Program-made: the position numbers and the translations under genes
Notes under the pieces: model-generated
What the model saw: only the letters and a program-made list of their open reading frames with translations
Told to the model about the DNA's origin: nothing
Databases searched by the model: none
DNA from: Fulvivirga sediminis
GTDB lineage: Bacteria > Bacteroidota > Bacteroidia > Cytophagales > Cyclobacteriaceae
Assembly (NCBI RefSeq): GCF_016757215.1
Contig: NZ_JAESIY010000004.1
Coordinates: forward strand, 1 to 64,000
Length of the DNA: 64,000 nucleotides
Reading direction: 5' to 3'
Shown here: piece by piece, positions 1 to 9,427 of the stretch
Layout: each line of letters begins with the position of its first letter
Position numbering within the stretch: position 1 is the first letter of the stretch

Positions 1-15
1 CTTTCTAATGGGTTG

Positions 16-23
16 CAAAGATA
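16..23 (-). promoter_or_regulatory. Possible -7 promoter element reading out of the window
   Basis: On the minus strand this reads TATCTTTG, matching the Bacteroidota -7 box TAnnTTTG. No good -33 TTG lies 19 bases upstream. If real, it drives a gene or RNA beyond the left edge, with a start site near base 9. Confidence 0.35.
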
Positions 24-185
24 ACAACTCTTTGCTTTTAATAAACTACTTTTTGTCGTTTTTTTTCAGCATTTTTTAGTGCTGATCTGCAGTATTTCAA
101 TATCTTAAATCAACCTTATGGCTGATTTTTCCCTGCGGCTTATCCGTTTTGGGAGTGCGAATTTAGGAACTTTTTTAATAAAACA

Positions 186-226
186 AATGGTTTCTGAAAA
201 AATAATTTAAATTTTCAGAAACCATT
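186..226 (-). terminator. Terminator after purA
   Basis: Two perfectly complementary 15-base arms (186-200 and 212-226) flank an 11-base loop. On the minus strand the hairpin is followed by a T-rich run. It begins just past the purA stop codon and closes the rel-fur-STAS-purA block. Confidence 0.8.
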
Positions 227-232
227 TTCATT

Positions 233-1516
233 TTATGCTGTTACCCCGTTTCTAAGTATGGTAGAAGTTCGATCTGGACCAACAGAAATAATATTAATAG
301 GCGTATTTAATTCTGTCTCTATAAAGCTAATATAATCTTTTAAGGAGTCTGGTAGCGCGTCGTATTCATTTATATCCCTCAACGACGTCCCCCATCCTTC
401 CATTTCTTTGTATATAGGCGTTACTTTTTCGTCCACAATCTCAAAAGGGAATATATCATTAACAGTACCATCCTCTCTTTTGTAATGAGTACATACTTTT
501 ATCTTATCAAAGATACTTAGCACGTCCGCCTTCATCATAAACAACTGGGTAACCCCATTAATCATAATCGCATACTTTAAGGCCGGTAAATCTAACCATC
601 CGCATCTTCTTGGTCTACCCGTGGTGGCTCCAAACTCATTACCCTCTGCTTGCATGTTCTTACCATCATCATCAAACAATTCGGTAGGGAAAGGTCCACT
701 ACCAACTCGAGTACAATAAGCCTTAAAAATTCCGAAGACCTCCCCTATTCTATTAGGAGCTACCCCCAAACCACTACAAGCACCTGGAGTAGTAGTATTT
801 GAACTTGTTACAAAAGGATAACTTCCGAAGTCTATATCTAGCAATGATCCTTGAGCTCCTTCAGCAAGCACTTTAGAGCCACTGTTAAGGACTTCGTTAA
901 TCTTATATTCACTTTCTATCAACTGAAACTTCTTAAGGAAATCAATAGCGGCAAAGAACTCCTTATCTAATGGATCCATATCAGGCACAGCATTATACTG
1001 TTTAAGTATTTCAATATGTGTAGCCACTAGTTTATGATACTTATCCTTAAAATTAGGAGACAAAACATCTCCTACTCTAAGTCCCATCCTAGCTATTTTA
1101 TCTTGATAAGTAGGTCCTATTCCCTTTAGGGTTGATCCTATCTTTGATTTACCTTTAGCCTCTTCGTAAGCCGCATCTAGAAGCCTATGCGTAGGTAATA
1201 TTAGCTGTGTTTTCTTAGAAATGAATAAATTAGTATACACATCTAAGTTAAACTTACCCAGTGCTTCTACTTCCTTTTTAAAAATCAATGGATCTAGAAC
1301 TACACCGTTTCCTATGATGTTTTCTATGTCCTTTCTAAAGATTCCGGATGGGATTTGATGCAAAACGTGCTTAATTCCATCAAACTCCAAGGTATGACCA
1401 GCATTAGGGCCTCCTTGGAAACGAGCCACCAAATTATATTGCGTAGCTAAAAAGTCAACTATTTTTCCTTTACCTTCATCTCCCCACTGGAGCCCTAGTA
1501 ACACATCCATTTTCAT
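233..1516 (-). CDS. purA: Adenylosuccinate synthetase
   Basis: Catalyses GTP-dependent joining of aspartate to IMP, the first committed step from IMP to AMP, in the cytosol. The protein has 427 residues, a normal family length. The N-terminal glycine-rich loop QWGDEGKGK (residues 10-18) carries the catalytic Asp. FQGGPNAGHT follows at about 33-42, and the C-terminal guanine-binding stretch SVGPDRTSTI is present. The start used is the first ATG; Met3 is an equally possible start. It is the last gene of a same-strand run rel-fur-STAS-purA, 15 bp after the STAS gene, and a strong hairpin follows the stop. Family assignment is certain; co-transcription is inferred from spacing. Confidence 0.97.
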   Translation of the reverse strand: MKMDVLLGLQWGDEGKGKIVDFLATQYNLVARFQGGPNAGHTLEFDGIKHVLHQIPSGIFRKDIENIIGNGVVLDPLIFKKEVEALGKFNLDVYTNLFISKKTQLILPTHRLLDAAYEEAKGKSKIGSTLKGIGPTYQDKIARMGLRVGDVLSPNFKDKYHKLVATHIEILKQYNAVPDMDPLDKEFFAAIDFLKKFQLIESEYKINEVLNSGSKVLAEGAQGSLLDIDFGSYPFVTSSNTTTPGACSGLGVAPNRIGEVFGIFKAYCTRVGSGPFPTELFDDDGKNMQAEGNEFGATTGRPRRCGWLDLPALKYAIMINGVTQLFMMKADVLSIFDKIKVCTHYKREDGTVNDIFPFEIVDEKVTPIYKEMEGWGTSLRDINEYDALPDSLKDYISFIETELNTPINIISVGPDRTSTILRNGVTA

Positions 1517-1531
1517 TGGTATATATTATAA

Positions 1532-1876
1532 TTATGCGCTTTTTAAATTTTCAAATGCTTCCTCCTGGCTATCAACGATACTAAAGATAGCGTTCAGTTT
1601 TGTAATGATCAGAAGTTTCTTCACACTCTCAGAAGGCTTTAACAAACATACCTCTCCTCCTTTGTTTCTAAATTTGGTAAGTATGGTGATGAGAACGCCA
1701 ATGCCACTACTGTTAATGTACCTCAGCTCGGATATATCAATCATACACAGGCGAACGCCATTTTGAATATGATCATTAATAATTTCCATAATGCCAATGC
1801 CATTATCTTCACCAATCAAATCACCTTCCAATTTCAGGATAAAGACCTGATCTTTTAACTCATGACTTACATTCAT
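1532..1876 (-). CDS. STAS-domain anti-anti-sigma-like protein
   Basis: This 114-residue protein is a single STAS domain of the SpoIIAA/RsbV type. The core motif IDISELRYINSSGIG (about 46-60) contains Ser56/Ser57, where this family is phosphorylated by a partner-switching kinase. Such proteins bind a serine-kinase anti-sigma factor or a related regulator. No kinase, phosphatase or sigma factor gene lies nearby, so the partner is unknown. It sits 17 bp after fur and 15 bp before purA on the same strand and is probably in their transcript. A role in stress or envelope signalling is inferred only from the family and from rel upstream. Confidence 0.85.
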   Translation of the reverse strand: MNVSHELKDQVFILKLEGDLIGEDNGIGIMEIINDHIQNGVRLCMIDISELRYINSSGIGVLITILTKFRNKGGEVCLLKPSESVKKLLIITKLNAIFSIVDSQEEAFENLKSA

Positions 1877-1893
1877 AAAACTACAGGGGTTAA

Positions 1894-2367
1894 TTAAGAT
1901 GACTGTTCATTCTTCAATTTGGCCTGGCAATCTCCACAGATTCCATAAAGATTTAAAGAATGGTGAAGGATCTCAAAATTTAGAAGGTCTCCTACCATGG
2001 TTTGAATATTGTGTATTCGTGGATCACAAAACTCAACCACTTTATGGCATTCTGTACAAATCAAATGATCATGTTGCTTATAACCATAGGATTTTTCGTA
2101 CTGAGCCAAATTTCTTCCAAACTGATGCTTACTAACCAAATCACACTCAACCAGTAAGTCAAGTGTATTATATACGGTAGCCCTACTCACTCTATAGTTT
2201 TTGTTTTTCATACTTATATAGAGTGATTCTACATCAAAGTGTCCATCACGAGAATAAATCTCTTCCAGGATAGCATATCTTTCAGGGGTTTTTCTCAGCC
2301 CTTTATTCTCCAGATATGCTGTGAATATTTTTTTTACTTCCGCGTAAACTTTCTCGTTAAGTGCCAT
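1894..2367 (-). CDS. fur: Fur-family metal/peroxide-responsive repressor
   Basis: This is a 157-residue Fur-superfamily regulator. The N-terminal winged helix contains the recognition segment [15 protein letters not shown] (about 58-72). The C-terminal half has a metal-sensing HDH at 99-101. Two CxxC pairs (Cys104/Cys107 and Cys144/Cys147) form the structural zinc site. Length and layout fit Fur or PerR, and the sequence alone does not decide which metal or signal is sensed. It lies 58 bp after rel and 17 bp before the STAS gene on the same strand. Its targets could include iron or Fe-S genes such as suf, but no clear Fur box was identified. Confidence 0.88.
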   Translation of the reverse strand: MALNEKVYAEVKKIFTAYLENKGLRKTPERYAILEEIYSRDGHFDVESLYISMKNKNYRVSRATVYNTLDLLVECDLVSKHQFGRNLAQYEKSYGYKQHDHLICTECHKVVEFCDPRIHNIQTMVGDLLNFEILHHSLNLYGICGDCQAKLKNEQSS

Positions 2368-2425
2368 TAGATCTCCTTCTCAAGGATACAAATATAGGAT
2401 TTCTTTTAGGAATGAAAGAACCTGC

Positions 2426-4636
2426 TTAATCATTATAATCAAATCTCGAAACTTTCACTACTCCTTCAACTTTTTCTAATTTGTGAATTAGTAGATCCAA
2501 ATGTACAGTATCTATTACATAGAGCATTATATCACCTGAAAAAATACCCGAGTCTGTATCAATAGACATAGACCTCATGTTTACTTTTAGTTCATCTGAA
2601 ATAATAGAGGAGACATCATTTATTAAACCTACTCTATCCGTACCTATAATTTTCAATCCTGCCAGGAAGGAAGAAGCATGCTGAGATGTCCATTTAGCTT
2701 TCACCACACGATGGCCATGATTTGCTAATAACTCAGGTGCATTAGGGCAAGTAGTTCTATGAATTTTAATTCCTTCATTTACGGTAACAAAACCAAACAC
2801 ATTGTCACCTGGAATAGGATTACAACATTTCGCCAATTTGTAATCTATAACATCCATATCCTCCCCTATGAGGAGAACATCACTTTCTTTTACTTTTACT
2901 ATTTCCTTCTCGAAGGACTTTGCATCAGAGACCTTATTATTGCTATGTGATTTTATAGTATTGGAGGGCTTGAAATCCTTAAAGCGCTTCAAGTCTTTAA
3001 AATCAATCTCACCCGTTCCTACCTTAAAGAATAATTCAAACTGAGTGTTAGCATTAAAATAAGCCCTGAGACGATCAAAGGTTTCTCTGGAAGCCTCAAT
3101 TTTGAGATGTTTAAGTTTTCTTAAGGTAATTTCCTTTCCTTCCTCAGCGATAAACTTCTTATCTTCCTTTAACTCATCTTTGATCTTAGTTTTAGCTTTT
3201 GAAGTGACGACAAACCTAAGCCAACCTTCATTTGGCTTTTGTTTACTAGAGGTGAGTATTTCTACTTGATCTCCATTTTTTAGCTCATAGTTTATAGGTA
3301 CCAATTTTTGGTTCACCTTGGCTCCGATACAGCGGGCTCCTATTTCTGTGTGAATATCAAAAGCAAAGTCTAGTGCAGTAGCTCCATGCGGCAATGTTTT
3401 CAAATCTCCCTTAGGTGTAAATATAAAAACCTCTTCGTTAAAGAGGTTCCCTCTGAAGTTATCTACAAACTCAAGAGCGCTGGAGTCATTCTGTTCCAGC
3501 ATATCTCTCACTTTGTTAATCCACTGATCTAAGCCCGAAGCCCCATGACTATTGTCTTTATACTTCCAGTGTGCAGCATAACCTTTCTCCGCAATTTCAT
3601 CCATTCTCTTGGTGCGAATCTGCACTTCTACCCATTGGCCGTTTCGAGCCATCACAGTAGTATGTAAAGATTCATAACCGTTAGCCTTAGGGGTGCTAAT
3701 CCAATCTCGTAGCCTATCTGGGTTTGGTTTGTAATAATCCGTAACGATTGAATATACTAACCAACAGGCTGCCTTTTCATTTTCAGGAGTGGTGTCTATT
3801 ATTATCCTGATGGCAAACAGATCATACACCTGATCGAAAGGAATGTTCTGCTTTTTCATCTTATTCCAAATAGAATAGACTGACTTAGGCCTGCCTTTGA
3901 TGATATAATCAAGGTTATGATCATTAAGCTCTTTTTGCAGCGGCCTAATAAAACTCTTGATAAAACGGTTCCTTACTTCCTTGGTCGAAGCTATTTTCCT
4001 TATAATACCAGAATAGGTTTCATTCTCTGTATACCTTAGGTATAAATCCTCCATTTCAGATTTTATAGAGTACAACCCTAATCGGTGAGCTAAAGGCGCG
4101 TATAAAAATATTGTCTCCGATGCTATTTTGTATTGTTTATTAACTGGCATACTATCCAAAGTACGCATGTTATGCAACCTATCAGCCAGCTTCACCAAAA
4201 TCACCCTGACATCATCGGACAGTGTAAGCAGCATTTTTCTGAAATTTTCTGCCTGCTGAGAACTGCCATGCTCAAATACCCCTGAAATCTTGGTAAGGCC
4301 ATCTATAATACGGGCTATCTTTTTACCAAAATCACGTTCTATATCTTCGGTTGTCCATTCTGTATCCTCCACCACATCATGTAACAGTGCCGCTACTATT
4401 GACGTAGTACCCAGACCAATTTCATCCACGCAAATTTTGGCCACAGCCAGCGGATGAAAAATGTATGGCTCTCCGGATTTTCTTCTCATCCCCTGATGAG
4501 CATCCATAGATGTCTTAAAGGCCTTTCTAATAATTTTAGAATCCCCTTCCTTTAAAATAGGTTTAGCTCTTCTTAAGAGCTGTCTGTATTTCCTTATTAT
4601 TTCCTTATTTTCTTCCTCTACATCAATCGCTATCAT
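2426..4636 (-). CDS. rel: Bifunctional (p)ppGpp synthetase/hydrolase, RelA/SpoT family
   Basis: This protein makes and degrades the alarmone (p)ppGpp in the stringent response. Its 736 residues have the full long-Rel layout. An HD hydrolase domain has His61 and the His86-Asp87 pair in AALLHDVVEDTE. The synthetase domain follows (about 240-370), with YSIWNKMK and the substrate-binding segment KANGYESLHTTV. A TGS domain (about 400-460) begins VFIFTPKGD. A conserved Cys-rich segment YKLAKCCNPIPGD precedes a C-terminal ACT domain. The intact HD motif argues for hydrolase activity, so this is a Rel/SpoT-type enzyme, not a synthetase-only RelA. It is the first gene of the rel-fur-STAS-purA run. Confidence 0.96.
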   Translation of the reverse strand: MIAIDVEEENKEIIRKYRQLLRRAKPILKEGDSKIIRKAFKTSMDAHQGMRRKSGEPYIFHPLAVAKICVDEIGLGTTSIVAALLHDVVEDTEWTTEDIERDFGKKIARIIDGLTKISGVFEHGSSQQAENFRKMLLTLSDDVRVILVKLADRLHNMRTLDSMPVNKQYKIASETIFLYAPLAHRLGLYSIKSEMEDLYLRYTENETYSGIIRKIASTKEVRNRFIKSFIRPLQKELNDHNLDYIIKGRPKSVYSIWNKMKKQNIPFDQVYDLFAIRIIIDTTPENEKAACWLVYSIVTDYYKPNPDRLRDWISTPKANGYESLHTTVMARNGQWVEVQIRTKRMDEIAEKGYAAHWKYKDNSHGASGLDQWINKVRDMLEQNDSSALEFVDNFRGNLFNEEVFIFTPKGDLKTLPHGATALDFAFDIHTEIGARCIGAKVNQKLVPINYELKNGDQVEILTSSKQKPNEGWLRFVVTSKAKTKIKDELKEDKKFIAEEGKEITLRKLKHLKIEASRETFDRLRAYFNANTQFELFFKVGTGEIDFKDLKRFKDFKPSNTIKSHSNNKVSDAKSFEKEIVKVKESDVLLIGEDMDVIDYKLAKCCNPIPGDNVFGFVTVNEGIKIHRTTCPNAPELLANHGHRVVKAKWTSQHASSFLAGLKIIGTDRVGLINDVSSIISDELKVNMRSMSIDTDSGIFSGDIMLYVIDTVHLDLLIHKLEKVEGVVKVSRFDYND

Positions 4637-4688
4637 AAGGCAATTTTATAGTTCATTATTTTTTTTTCAAAATTTTTTCACCAAAAGG

Positions 4689-4718
4689 TTGCAATGTAAA
4701 ATATAATCTATACATTTG
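4689..4718 (+). promoter_or_regulatory. Promoter of tRNA-Leu
   Basis: TTG at 4689-4691 and TACATTTG at 4711-4718 are separated by 19 bases. This matches the Bacteroidota primary sigma consensus TTG-N19-TAnnTTTG exactly. The mature tRNA begins 18 bases downstream. Confidence 0.85.
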
Positions 4719-4735
4719 CACTCCATTTACATCAA

Positions 4736-4817
4736 GCGGATGTGGCGAAATTGGTAGACGCACTAGACTTAGGATCTAGCGCCTCCGGGCATGGGGGTTC
4801 GAGTCCCTCCATCCGCA
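4736..4817 (+). tRNA. tRNA-Leu(UAG)
   Basis: This is a class II cloverleaf. The acceptor stem pairs GCGGATG (4736-4742) with CATCCGC (4810-4816), and A4817 is the discriminator. The anticodon loop CTTAGGA (4768-4774) has U33 and anticodon TAG at 4770-4772, flanked by CTAGA and TCTAG. A long variable arm and a TTCGAGT T loop are present. CCA is not encoded, so it must be added after transcription. The gene stands alone between rel and tig with its own promoter. Confidence 0.97.
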
Positions 4818-4826
4818 CTATTAATT

Positions 4827-4872
4827 ACCCTCAGTCCAGAACTCATAGCAATACGAGATCGAGATTGAGGGT
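4827..4872 (+). terminator. Probable terminator after tRNA-Leu
   Basis: ACCCTCA (4827-4833) pairs with TGAGGGT (4866-4872) across a 32-base loop, and T-rich sequence follows. The loop is long, so this is a modest candidate. Confidence 0.5.
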
Positions 4873-4911
4873 TTTTATTTATCACATTTATCACTGTTAA
4901 AGATTACAGCT

Positions 4912-6249
4912 TTGGATATCACATTAGACAAAAAAACCCCCACAGAAGCCGCAATTAAAGTTACATTAAAGGAGAGTGATTACCAACCCAATGTAGAAGA
5001 AAAAGTAAAGGATTACGCTAAGAAAGCTAGTATTAAGGGTTTCAGGCCAGGTAAGGTTCCTCCAGGGCTTATCAAGAAAATGTACGGTAAATCAATAGTG
5101 GTAGAAGAAATTAATAATATACTTTCAAAATCACTATCTGAATATATTAAAGAACAAAACATTCAACTTATAGGCGAGCCTCTTCCTGACGAAGAAAAAG
5201 CAGCTCAGATTGATTGGGAAACTCAAAAAGAATTTGAATTCGACTATAACATTGGAATGGTTGATGACTTCAAATACAATCTTTCTGAAAAAGAAAAAAT
5301 CGCTTCTTATACTATAGAGTTAGATAAAAAGACTCTGGAACAAACACTTGACAACGTTAAAAAACAATTTGGCAATAGTGTTAATCCTGAAGCCAGTGAA
5401 GAAGGCGATGCACTTTACGGCTTATTTGAACAAGTGGATGGAGAAATCTCTAACGAGGCCCTACTAGAGTTAGACTGGGATAACATCACTAAAAAGGATC
5501 AAAAAAAATTCACAGGTCTCAAGCAAGATGACACTGTAGAGTTTGACATTGAAAAAGTAGTTAAAGATCCTCATGCGGTAATGCACCTACTAAACATAGG
5601 ACATGATGAAGCCCATGATCTTAAAGGCAAATTCACACTTACAGTAAAAAACATCAACCGAACTGAACCTGCTGAGCTAAACCAAGAGTTATTTGACAAA
5701 GTTTTTGGCAAAGATGCTGTAAGCAGCGAAGAGGAGTTTGTAAATAAGGTAAAGGAAACAGTAGAAGCTAACTACAAAAGAGAAACTGATTTTTTCCTTG
5801 ACCAAACCATCAAAGATCATTTTGTAGGTAAAACAAAAATGGAGATTCCCGAGGAATTTCTTAAAAATTGGTTACTAAGAACCAACGAAAACATTACCCA
5901 AGCAGATCTTGACAAAGAATTTGATGAATATGTTAAATCTCTAAAATGGGATTTGATTAAAAATAAAATTGCTGAAGACAACGAAATAAAAGTTGAAAAC
6001 GAAGAAGTAGTAGACAAAGCAAAATCTATGATTCTTCAGCAACTTGGAGGAGCTGGTGCTGCTGAGCAATTAAAAGATCATATGGATGCTTTTGCCGATA
6101 ACTACCTGAAAGCTGAAAATGGACAAAACTATATGAAAGTTTTCACAGAGGTAAGAGATGAGAAGATTCTTAATTTCATTAAGGAAAAAGTGACCATAAC
6201 AGAGAAGAAAGTAGATGTGGAAGGATTTAAAAAAATTGTTGAAAAATAA
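4912..6249 (+). CDS. tig: Trigger factor (ribosome-associated chaperone)
   Basis: Trigger factor binds ribosomal protein uL23 at the exit tunnel and shields nascent chains. The 445-residue protein has the ribosome-binding signature GFRPGKVP at 43-50. A divergent middle domain with no clear FKBP active site follows, then a helical, charged C-terminal chaperone domain. The reading frame matches family N termini from the TTG at 4912 (MDITLDKKT), and no in-frame ATG lies shortly upstream, so TTG is the likely start. It is followed by a strong terminator and then by clpP-clpX, the common tig-clpP-clpX order. Confidence 0.93.
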   Translation: MDITLDKKTPTEAAIKVTLKESDYQPNVEEKVKDYAKKASIKGFRPGKVPPGLIKKMYGKSIVVEEINNILSKSLSEYIKEQNIQLIGEPLPDEEKAAQIDWETQKEFEFDYNIGMVDDFKYNLSEKEKIASYTIELDKKTLEQTLDNVKKQFGNSVNPEASEEGDALYGLFEQVDGEISNEALLELDWDNITKKDQKKFTGLKQDDTVEFDIEKVVKDPHAVMHLLNIGHDEAHDLKGKFTLTVKNINRTEPAELNQELFDKVFGKDAVSSEEEFVNKVKETVEANYKRETDFFLDQTIKDHFVGKTKMEIPEEFLKNWLLRTNENITQADLDKEFDEYVKSLKWDLIKNKIAEDNEIKVENEEVVDKAKSMILQQLGGAGAAEQLKDHMDAFADNYLKAENGQNYMKVFTEVRDEKILNFIKEKVTITEKKVDVEGFKKIVEK

Positions 6250-6276
6250 ACAACCCGCTACATAAAACGTAATTAT

Positions 6277-6302
6277 AAAAGCCCTATCTAGGGCTTTTTT
6301 TT
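6277..6302 (+). terminator. Terminator after tig
   Basis: A 10-bp stem (6277-6286 with 6289-6298) centred on GCCCTA-TC-TAGGGC is followed by a T run. It separates tig from clpP. Confidence 0.85.
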
Positions 6303-6380
6303 GTAATAGTAGATATGTTTAATAAAATCTTGTTATAATTGAGTATAACGGATTATGCAAACTTAAGAATTAAAGAAACG

Positions 6381-7052
6381 ATGATAAACAAAGAAGAATT
6401 TAGGAAATACGCGGTAAAGCACCAGGGCATTAGCGGTCATACTTTTGACGACTACGCGAGCACTGTTGAGAACATGACTCAATATGTAATTGAAGAGCGT
6501 CCTGGGAACTTCAGAGCTATCGATGTATTTACCCGTTTAATTTCTGACAGAATTATATTTTTGGGTATGGGTGTGGATGATCAAATAGCGAATATCATTA
6601 CGGCCCAGTTGCTATTCCTAGAGTCTAGCGATCCTAAAAAGGATATTATTATGTATATTAATAGTCCTGGTGGATCTGTTTACGCAGGTTTAGGTATTTA
6701 TGACACCATGCAATATGTAAACCCTGATGTGGCAACTATTTGTACAGGTATGGCTGCTTCAATGGCTGCTGTATTAATGTCATCAGGAAAAAAAGGGAAA
6801 AGAGCTGCATTACCTCACTCAAGAATAATGATTCACCAGCCTAGTGGTGGTATGCAAGGACAATCTCGCGATATGGAGATTACCTTAAAGCAAATGCAGG
6901 AATTAAGAAAAGATCTTTACCAAATTTTGGCAGATCATACAGGCCAAAAATATGATAAGATCGAACACGACTCTGACAGAGATTACTGGATGAGGGCAAA
7001 AGAGGCCAAGGAATACGGTCTTATTGATGAAATATTAGAAAGAAAGAAATAA
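6381..7052 (+). CDS. clpP: ATP-dependent Clp protease proteolytic subunit
   Basis: ClpP forms the tetradecameric serine-protease chamber that degrades substrates fed by ClpX. The ATG at 6381 is preferred, giving 223 residues beginning MINKEEFRKYAVKHQG. The frame is also open upstream to a TTG at 6339, which would add 14 unconserved-looking residues. The catalytic triad is Ser127 (in GMAASMAA), His152 (in MIHQPSGG) and Asp201 (in DSDRDYWM). The oxyanion segment NSPGGSV lies at 94-100. clpX begins 6 bp after the stop, so the two are co-transcribed. Confidence 0.95.
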   Translation: MINKEEFRKYAVKHQGISGHTFDDYASTVENMTQYVIEERPGNFRAIDVFTRLISDRIIFLGMGVDDQIANIITAQLLFLESSDPKKDIIMYINSPGGSVYAGLGIYDTMQYVNPDVATICTGMAASMAAVLMSSGKKGKRAALPHSRIMIHQPSGGMQGQSRDMEITLKQMQELRKDLYQILADHTGQKYDKIEHDSDRDYWMRAKEAKEYGLIDEILERKK

Positions 7053-7058
7053 AAAATT

Positions 7059-8294
7059 ATGGCAGAAGTAACTTGCTCATTTTGTGGGAGGAATAAGAAA
7101 GATGTTGATTTGATGATATCAGGCATTCACGCTCACATTTGTGACAAATGCATAACTCAGGCAAATCAAATTCTTTCGGAGGAGAAAAAAGCCAATACCG
7201 GATCTGACGGCACGCCTAATTTCAACTTGGTTAAGCCTAAAGAGATGAAGAGCTACCTGGATGAGTTTGTAATAGGGCAAGATGAGGCTAAAAAAGTAAT
7301 CTCAGTAGCTGTATATAACCATTATAAAAGGTTAATGCAACAAAAAGCTGACGATGATGTGACTATAGAAAAGTCTAATATCGTAATGGTAGGCGAAACC
7401 GGAACCGGAAAAACTTACTTGGCTCGTACCTTAGCGAGGATACTTCAGGTTCCTTTTTGTATAGCAGATGCTACAGTGTTAACAGAAGCCGGATATGTAG
7501 GTGAAGATGTAGAAAGCATTTTAACCAGACTATTACAAGCGGCTGATTATGACACAGAGGCTGCTGAAAGAGGCATAGTTTATATAGATGAACTTGATAA
7601 AATAGCCAGAAAGTCTGATAACCCATCGATTACCAGAGATGTAAGTGGTGAAGGTGTGCAACAGGCACTTTTAAAGCTATTAGAAGGGACTACCGTAAAC
7701 GTACCACCACAAGGTGGGCGTAAGCATCCTGATCAAAAAATGATCTCTGTAAACACTGAAAATATCCTTTTCATTTGTGGTGGAGCTTTTGATGGTATTT
7801 CAAGAAATATTGCCAAGAGGATCAATACACGCCCTATGGGCTTTGCTTCTTCTGGTGACGCTCTTAAACCACTTGATGTAGAGAATGACAACCTCTTAAG
7901 ATATATTACAGCGCAAGATCTTAAGAGCTTTGGACTTATACCTGAGCTTATTGGAAGAATGCCTGTACTCACCTTCCTTAATCCATTAGATGGAGATGCA
8001 TTGCGTCAGATTCTAACGGAACCTAAAAATGCTTTGATTAAACAATATCAGAAGCTTTTTGAAATGGAAGATATCAAGGTTGAGTTTGAGGATGAAGCTT
8101 TAGATTTTATAGTAGAAAAAGCTGTAGAATATAAACTTGGAGCCAGAGGTCTCAGATCGATTTGTGAAGCAATCATTAATGATGCAATGTTTGAAATGCC
8201 ATCAGATGACAAAGCTAAAAAGCTCAAAATAGACAGATCTTATGCTGAGGAGCAATTCAGCAAATCAAAATACAGTAAGCTAAAAGTAGCTTAA
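7059..8294 (+). CDS. clpX: ClpX, AAA+ unfoldase of ClpXP
   Basis: ClpX recognises, unfolds and translocates substrates, including ssrA-tagged proteins, into ClpP. The 411-residue protein has the N-terminal zinc-binding domain with Cys6, Cys9, Cys28 and Cys31. The Walker A motif GETGTGKT lies at 112-119 and the Walker B motif is in [10 protein letters not shown]. The loop expected to dock on ClpP reads MGF in this protein instead of the IGF of E. coli. The sensor-2 segment GARGLRSI is present. The gene is 6 bp downstream of clpP and ends at a bidirectional terminator shared with convergent lpxB. Confidence 0.97.
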   Translation: MAEVTCSFCGRNKKDVDLMISGIHAHICDKCITQANQILSEEKKANTGSDGTPNFNLVKPKEMKSYLDEFVIGQDEAKKVISVAVYNHYKRLMQQKADDDVTIEKSNIVMVGETGTGKTYLARTLARILQVPFCIADATVLTEAGYVGEDVESILTRLLQAADYDTEAAERGIVYIDELDKIARKSDNPSITRDVSGEGVQQALLKLLEGTTVNVPPQGGRKHPDQKMISVNTENILFICGGAFDGISRNIAKRINTRPMGFASSGDALKPLDVENDNLLRYITAQDLKSFGLIPELIGRMPVLTFLNPLDGDALRQILTEPKNALIKQYQKLFEMEDIKVEFEDEALDFIVEKAVEYKLGARGLRSICEAIINDAMFEMPSDDKAKKLKIDRSYAEEQFSKSKYSKLKVA

Positions 8295-8295
8295 T

Positions 8296-8330
8296 AAAAA
8301 AGAGAGCAGTTTATAACTGCTCTCTTTTTT
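8296..8330. terminator. Bidirectional terminator between clpX and lpxB
   Basis: A perfect 16-bp hairpin (8296-8311 with 8315-8330) has A and T tracts on both sides, so it can stop transcription from either direction. The lpxB stop codon (8311-8313 on the plus strand) falls at the loop, so the last lpxB codons form one arm. Confidence 0.88.
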
Positions 8331-9423
8331 TTACTTCTCTTACGATTATATCAGCGGCATTATCAGAAGCTCTTCCTATATCCAGCTCTTTTTTAATATC
8401 CTTATAACTCTTCATCACTTCCATTCTATAATTGTCATCCTCGAGCAAAAGAGTTAACTCTTTTTGAAGCTCATTCACGTTCAAATCCTTTTGGATCAAC
8501 TCTTTAACTACTAACTTATCTGCTATTAAGTTAACTAAAGAAATATATGGAACCTTGATTAAGCTTTTGGCTATAGCATAAGAAATTGTACTGGTCTTAT
8601 ATATTACCATCTGGGGAACTTCCCACATGGCTGTTTCTAATGTAGCTGTTCCGGAAGTAACTATCGCTGCCTTTGCTCCTGCCAGTAGTTCATAGGTGTG
8701 ACCTTCTATTAGGGTAACATTATCATTACTATTGATTTCTGCATAGAGTTCATCTGGCAAATTGTTAACAGCAGCTATAGCAAATTGCCTTTGAGGAAAA
8801 AGCTTTACTAATTCATTCAATGTAGGCAATACTCCCTGTAACTCCTGTTTTCGACTACCTGGCAATACAGCAACATAATCTTGTAGATCTCCCATTATAG
8901 AAGGATCTAACTCATAGCCATTCACTGCATCAAGCACAGGATTACCTACGTAATCAACCTCCCAATCATACTTCTTATAAAAATCCTTTTCAAAAGGCAT
9001 TATGGTAAGCATATGATCCACTCGCTTCTTTATCTTTTTAGCGCGTCCTTGATTCCATGCCCAGACTTTAGGTGATATATAATAAAAAACAGGAATACCT
9101 TCTTTTTTAGCGAAATCCGCTATTTTAAGATTAAAACCTGCATAGTCTACTAAAATAATAGCATCAGGATTATAGTTACTGATTTCAGCCTTGCACTGCT
9201 TTAAATAACCGTTGATTTTTCTGATGTTAAGGAGTACCTCCAAAAAACCCATGAAAGCAAGGTCTTTGTAGTGTACCAATATTTCAGCACCAGCTTCAGA
9301 CATGTAATCTCCTCCAAACCCCCGAAACTGCGCATCGCTATCTCGCTCTTTTACACTCTTTATCAAATTCCCTGCGTGTAAATCTCCAGACCGCTCTCCC
9401 GCTATTATATAATATTTCATCAA
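8311..9423 (-). CDS. lpxB: Lipid-A-disaccharide synthase
   Basis: LpxB is the membrane-associated glycosyltransferase that joins UDP-diacylglucosamine and lipid X into the lipid A disaccharide. The 370-residue protein starts with the family segment AGERSGDLHAGNL. It contains SPKVWAWNQGR at about 127-137, AVLPGSRKQEL near 190 and the nucleotide-binding stretch VTSGTATLETA near 265. It lies 4 bp after the PTPS/QueD-like gene on the same strand, so the two probably share a transcript. The hldD gene nearby, on the other strand, also belongs to LPS biosynthesis. Confidence 0.95.
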   Translation of the reverse strand: MMKYYIIAGERSGDLHAGNLIKSVKERDSDAQFRGFGGDYMSEAGAEILVHYKDLAFMGFLEVLLNIRKINGYLKQCKAEISNYNPDAIILVDYAGFNLKIADFAKKEGIPVFYYISPKVWAWNQGRAKKIKKRVDHMLTIMPFEKDFYKKYDWEVDYVGNPVLDAVNGYELDPSIMGDLQDYVAVLPGSRKQELQGVLPTLNELVKLFPQRQFAIAAVNNLPDELYAEINSNDNVTLIEGHTYELLAGAKAAIVTSGTATLETAMWEVPQMVIYKTSTISYAIAKSLIKVPYISLVNLIADKLVVKELIQKDLNVNELQKELTLLLEDDNYRMEVMKSYKDIKKELDIGRASDNAADIIVREVKKREQL

Positions 9424-9427
9424 CTAC

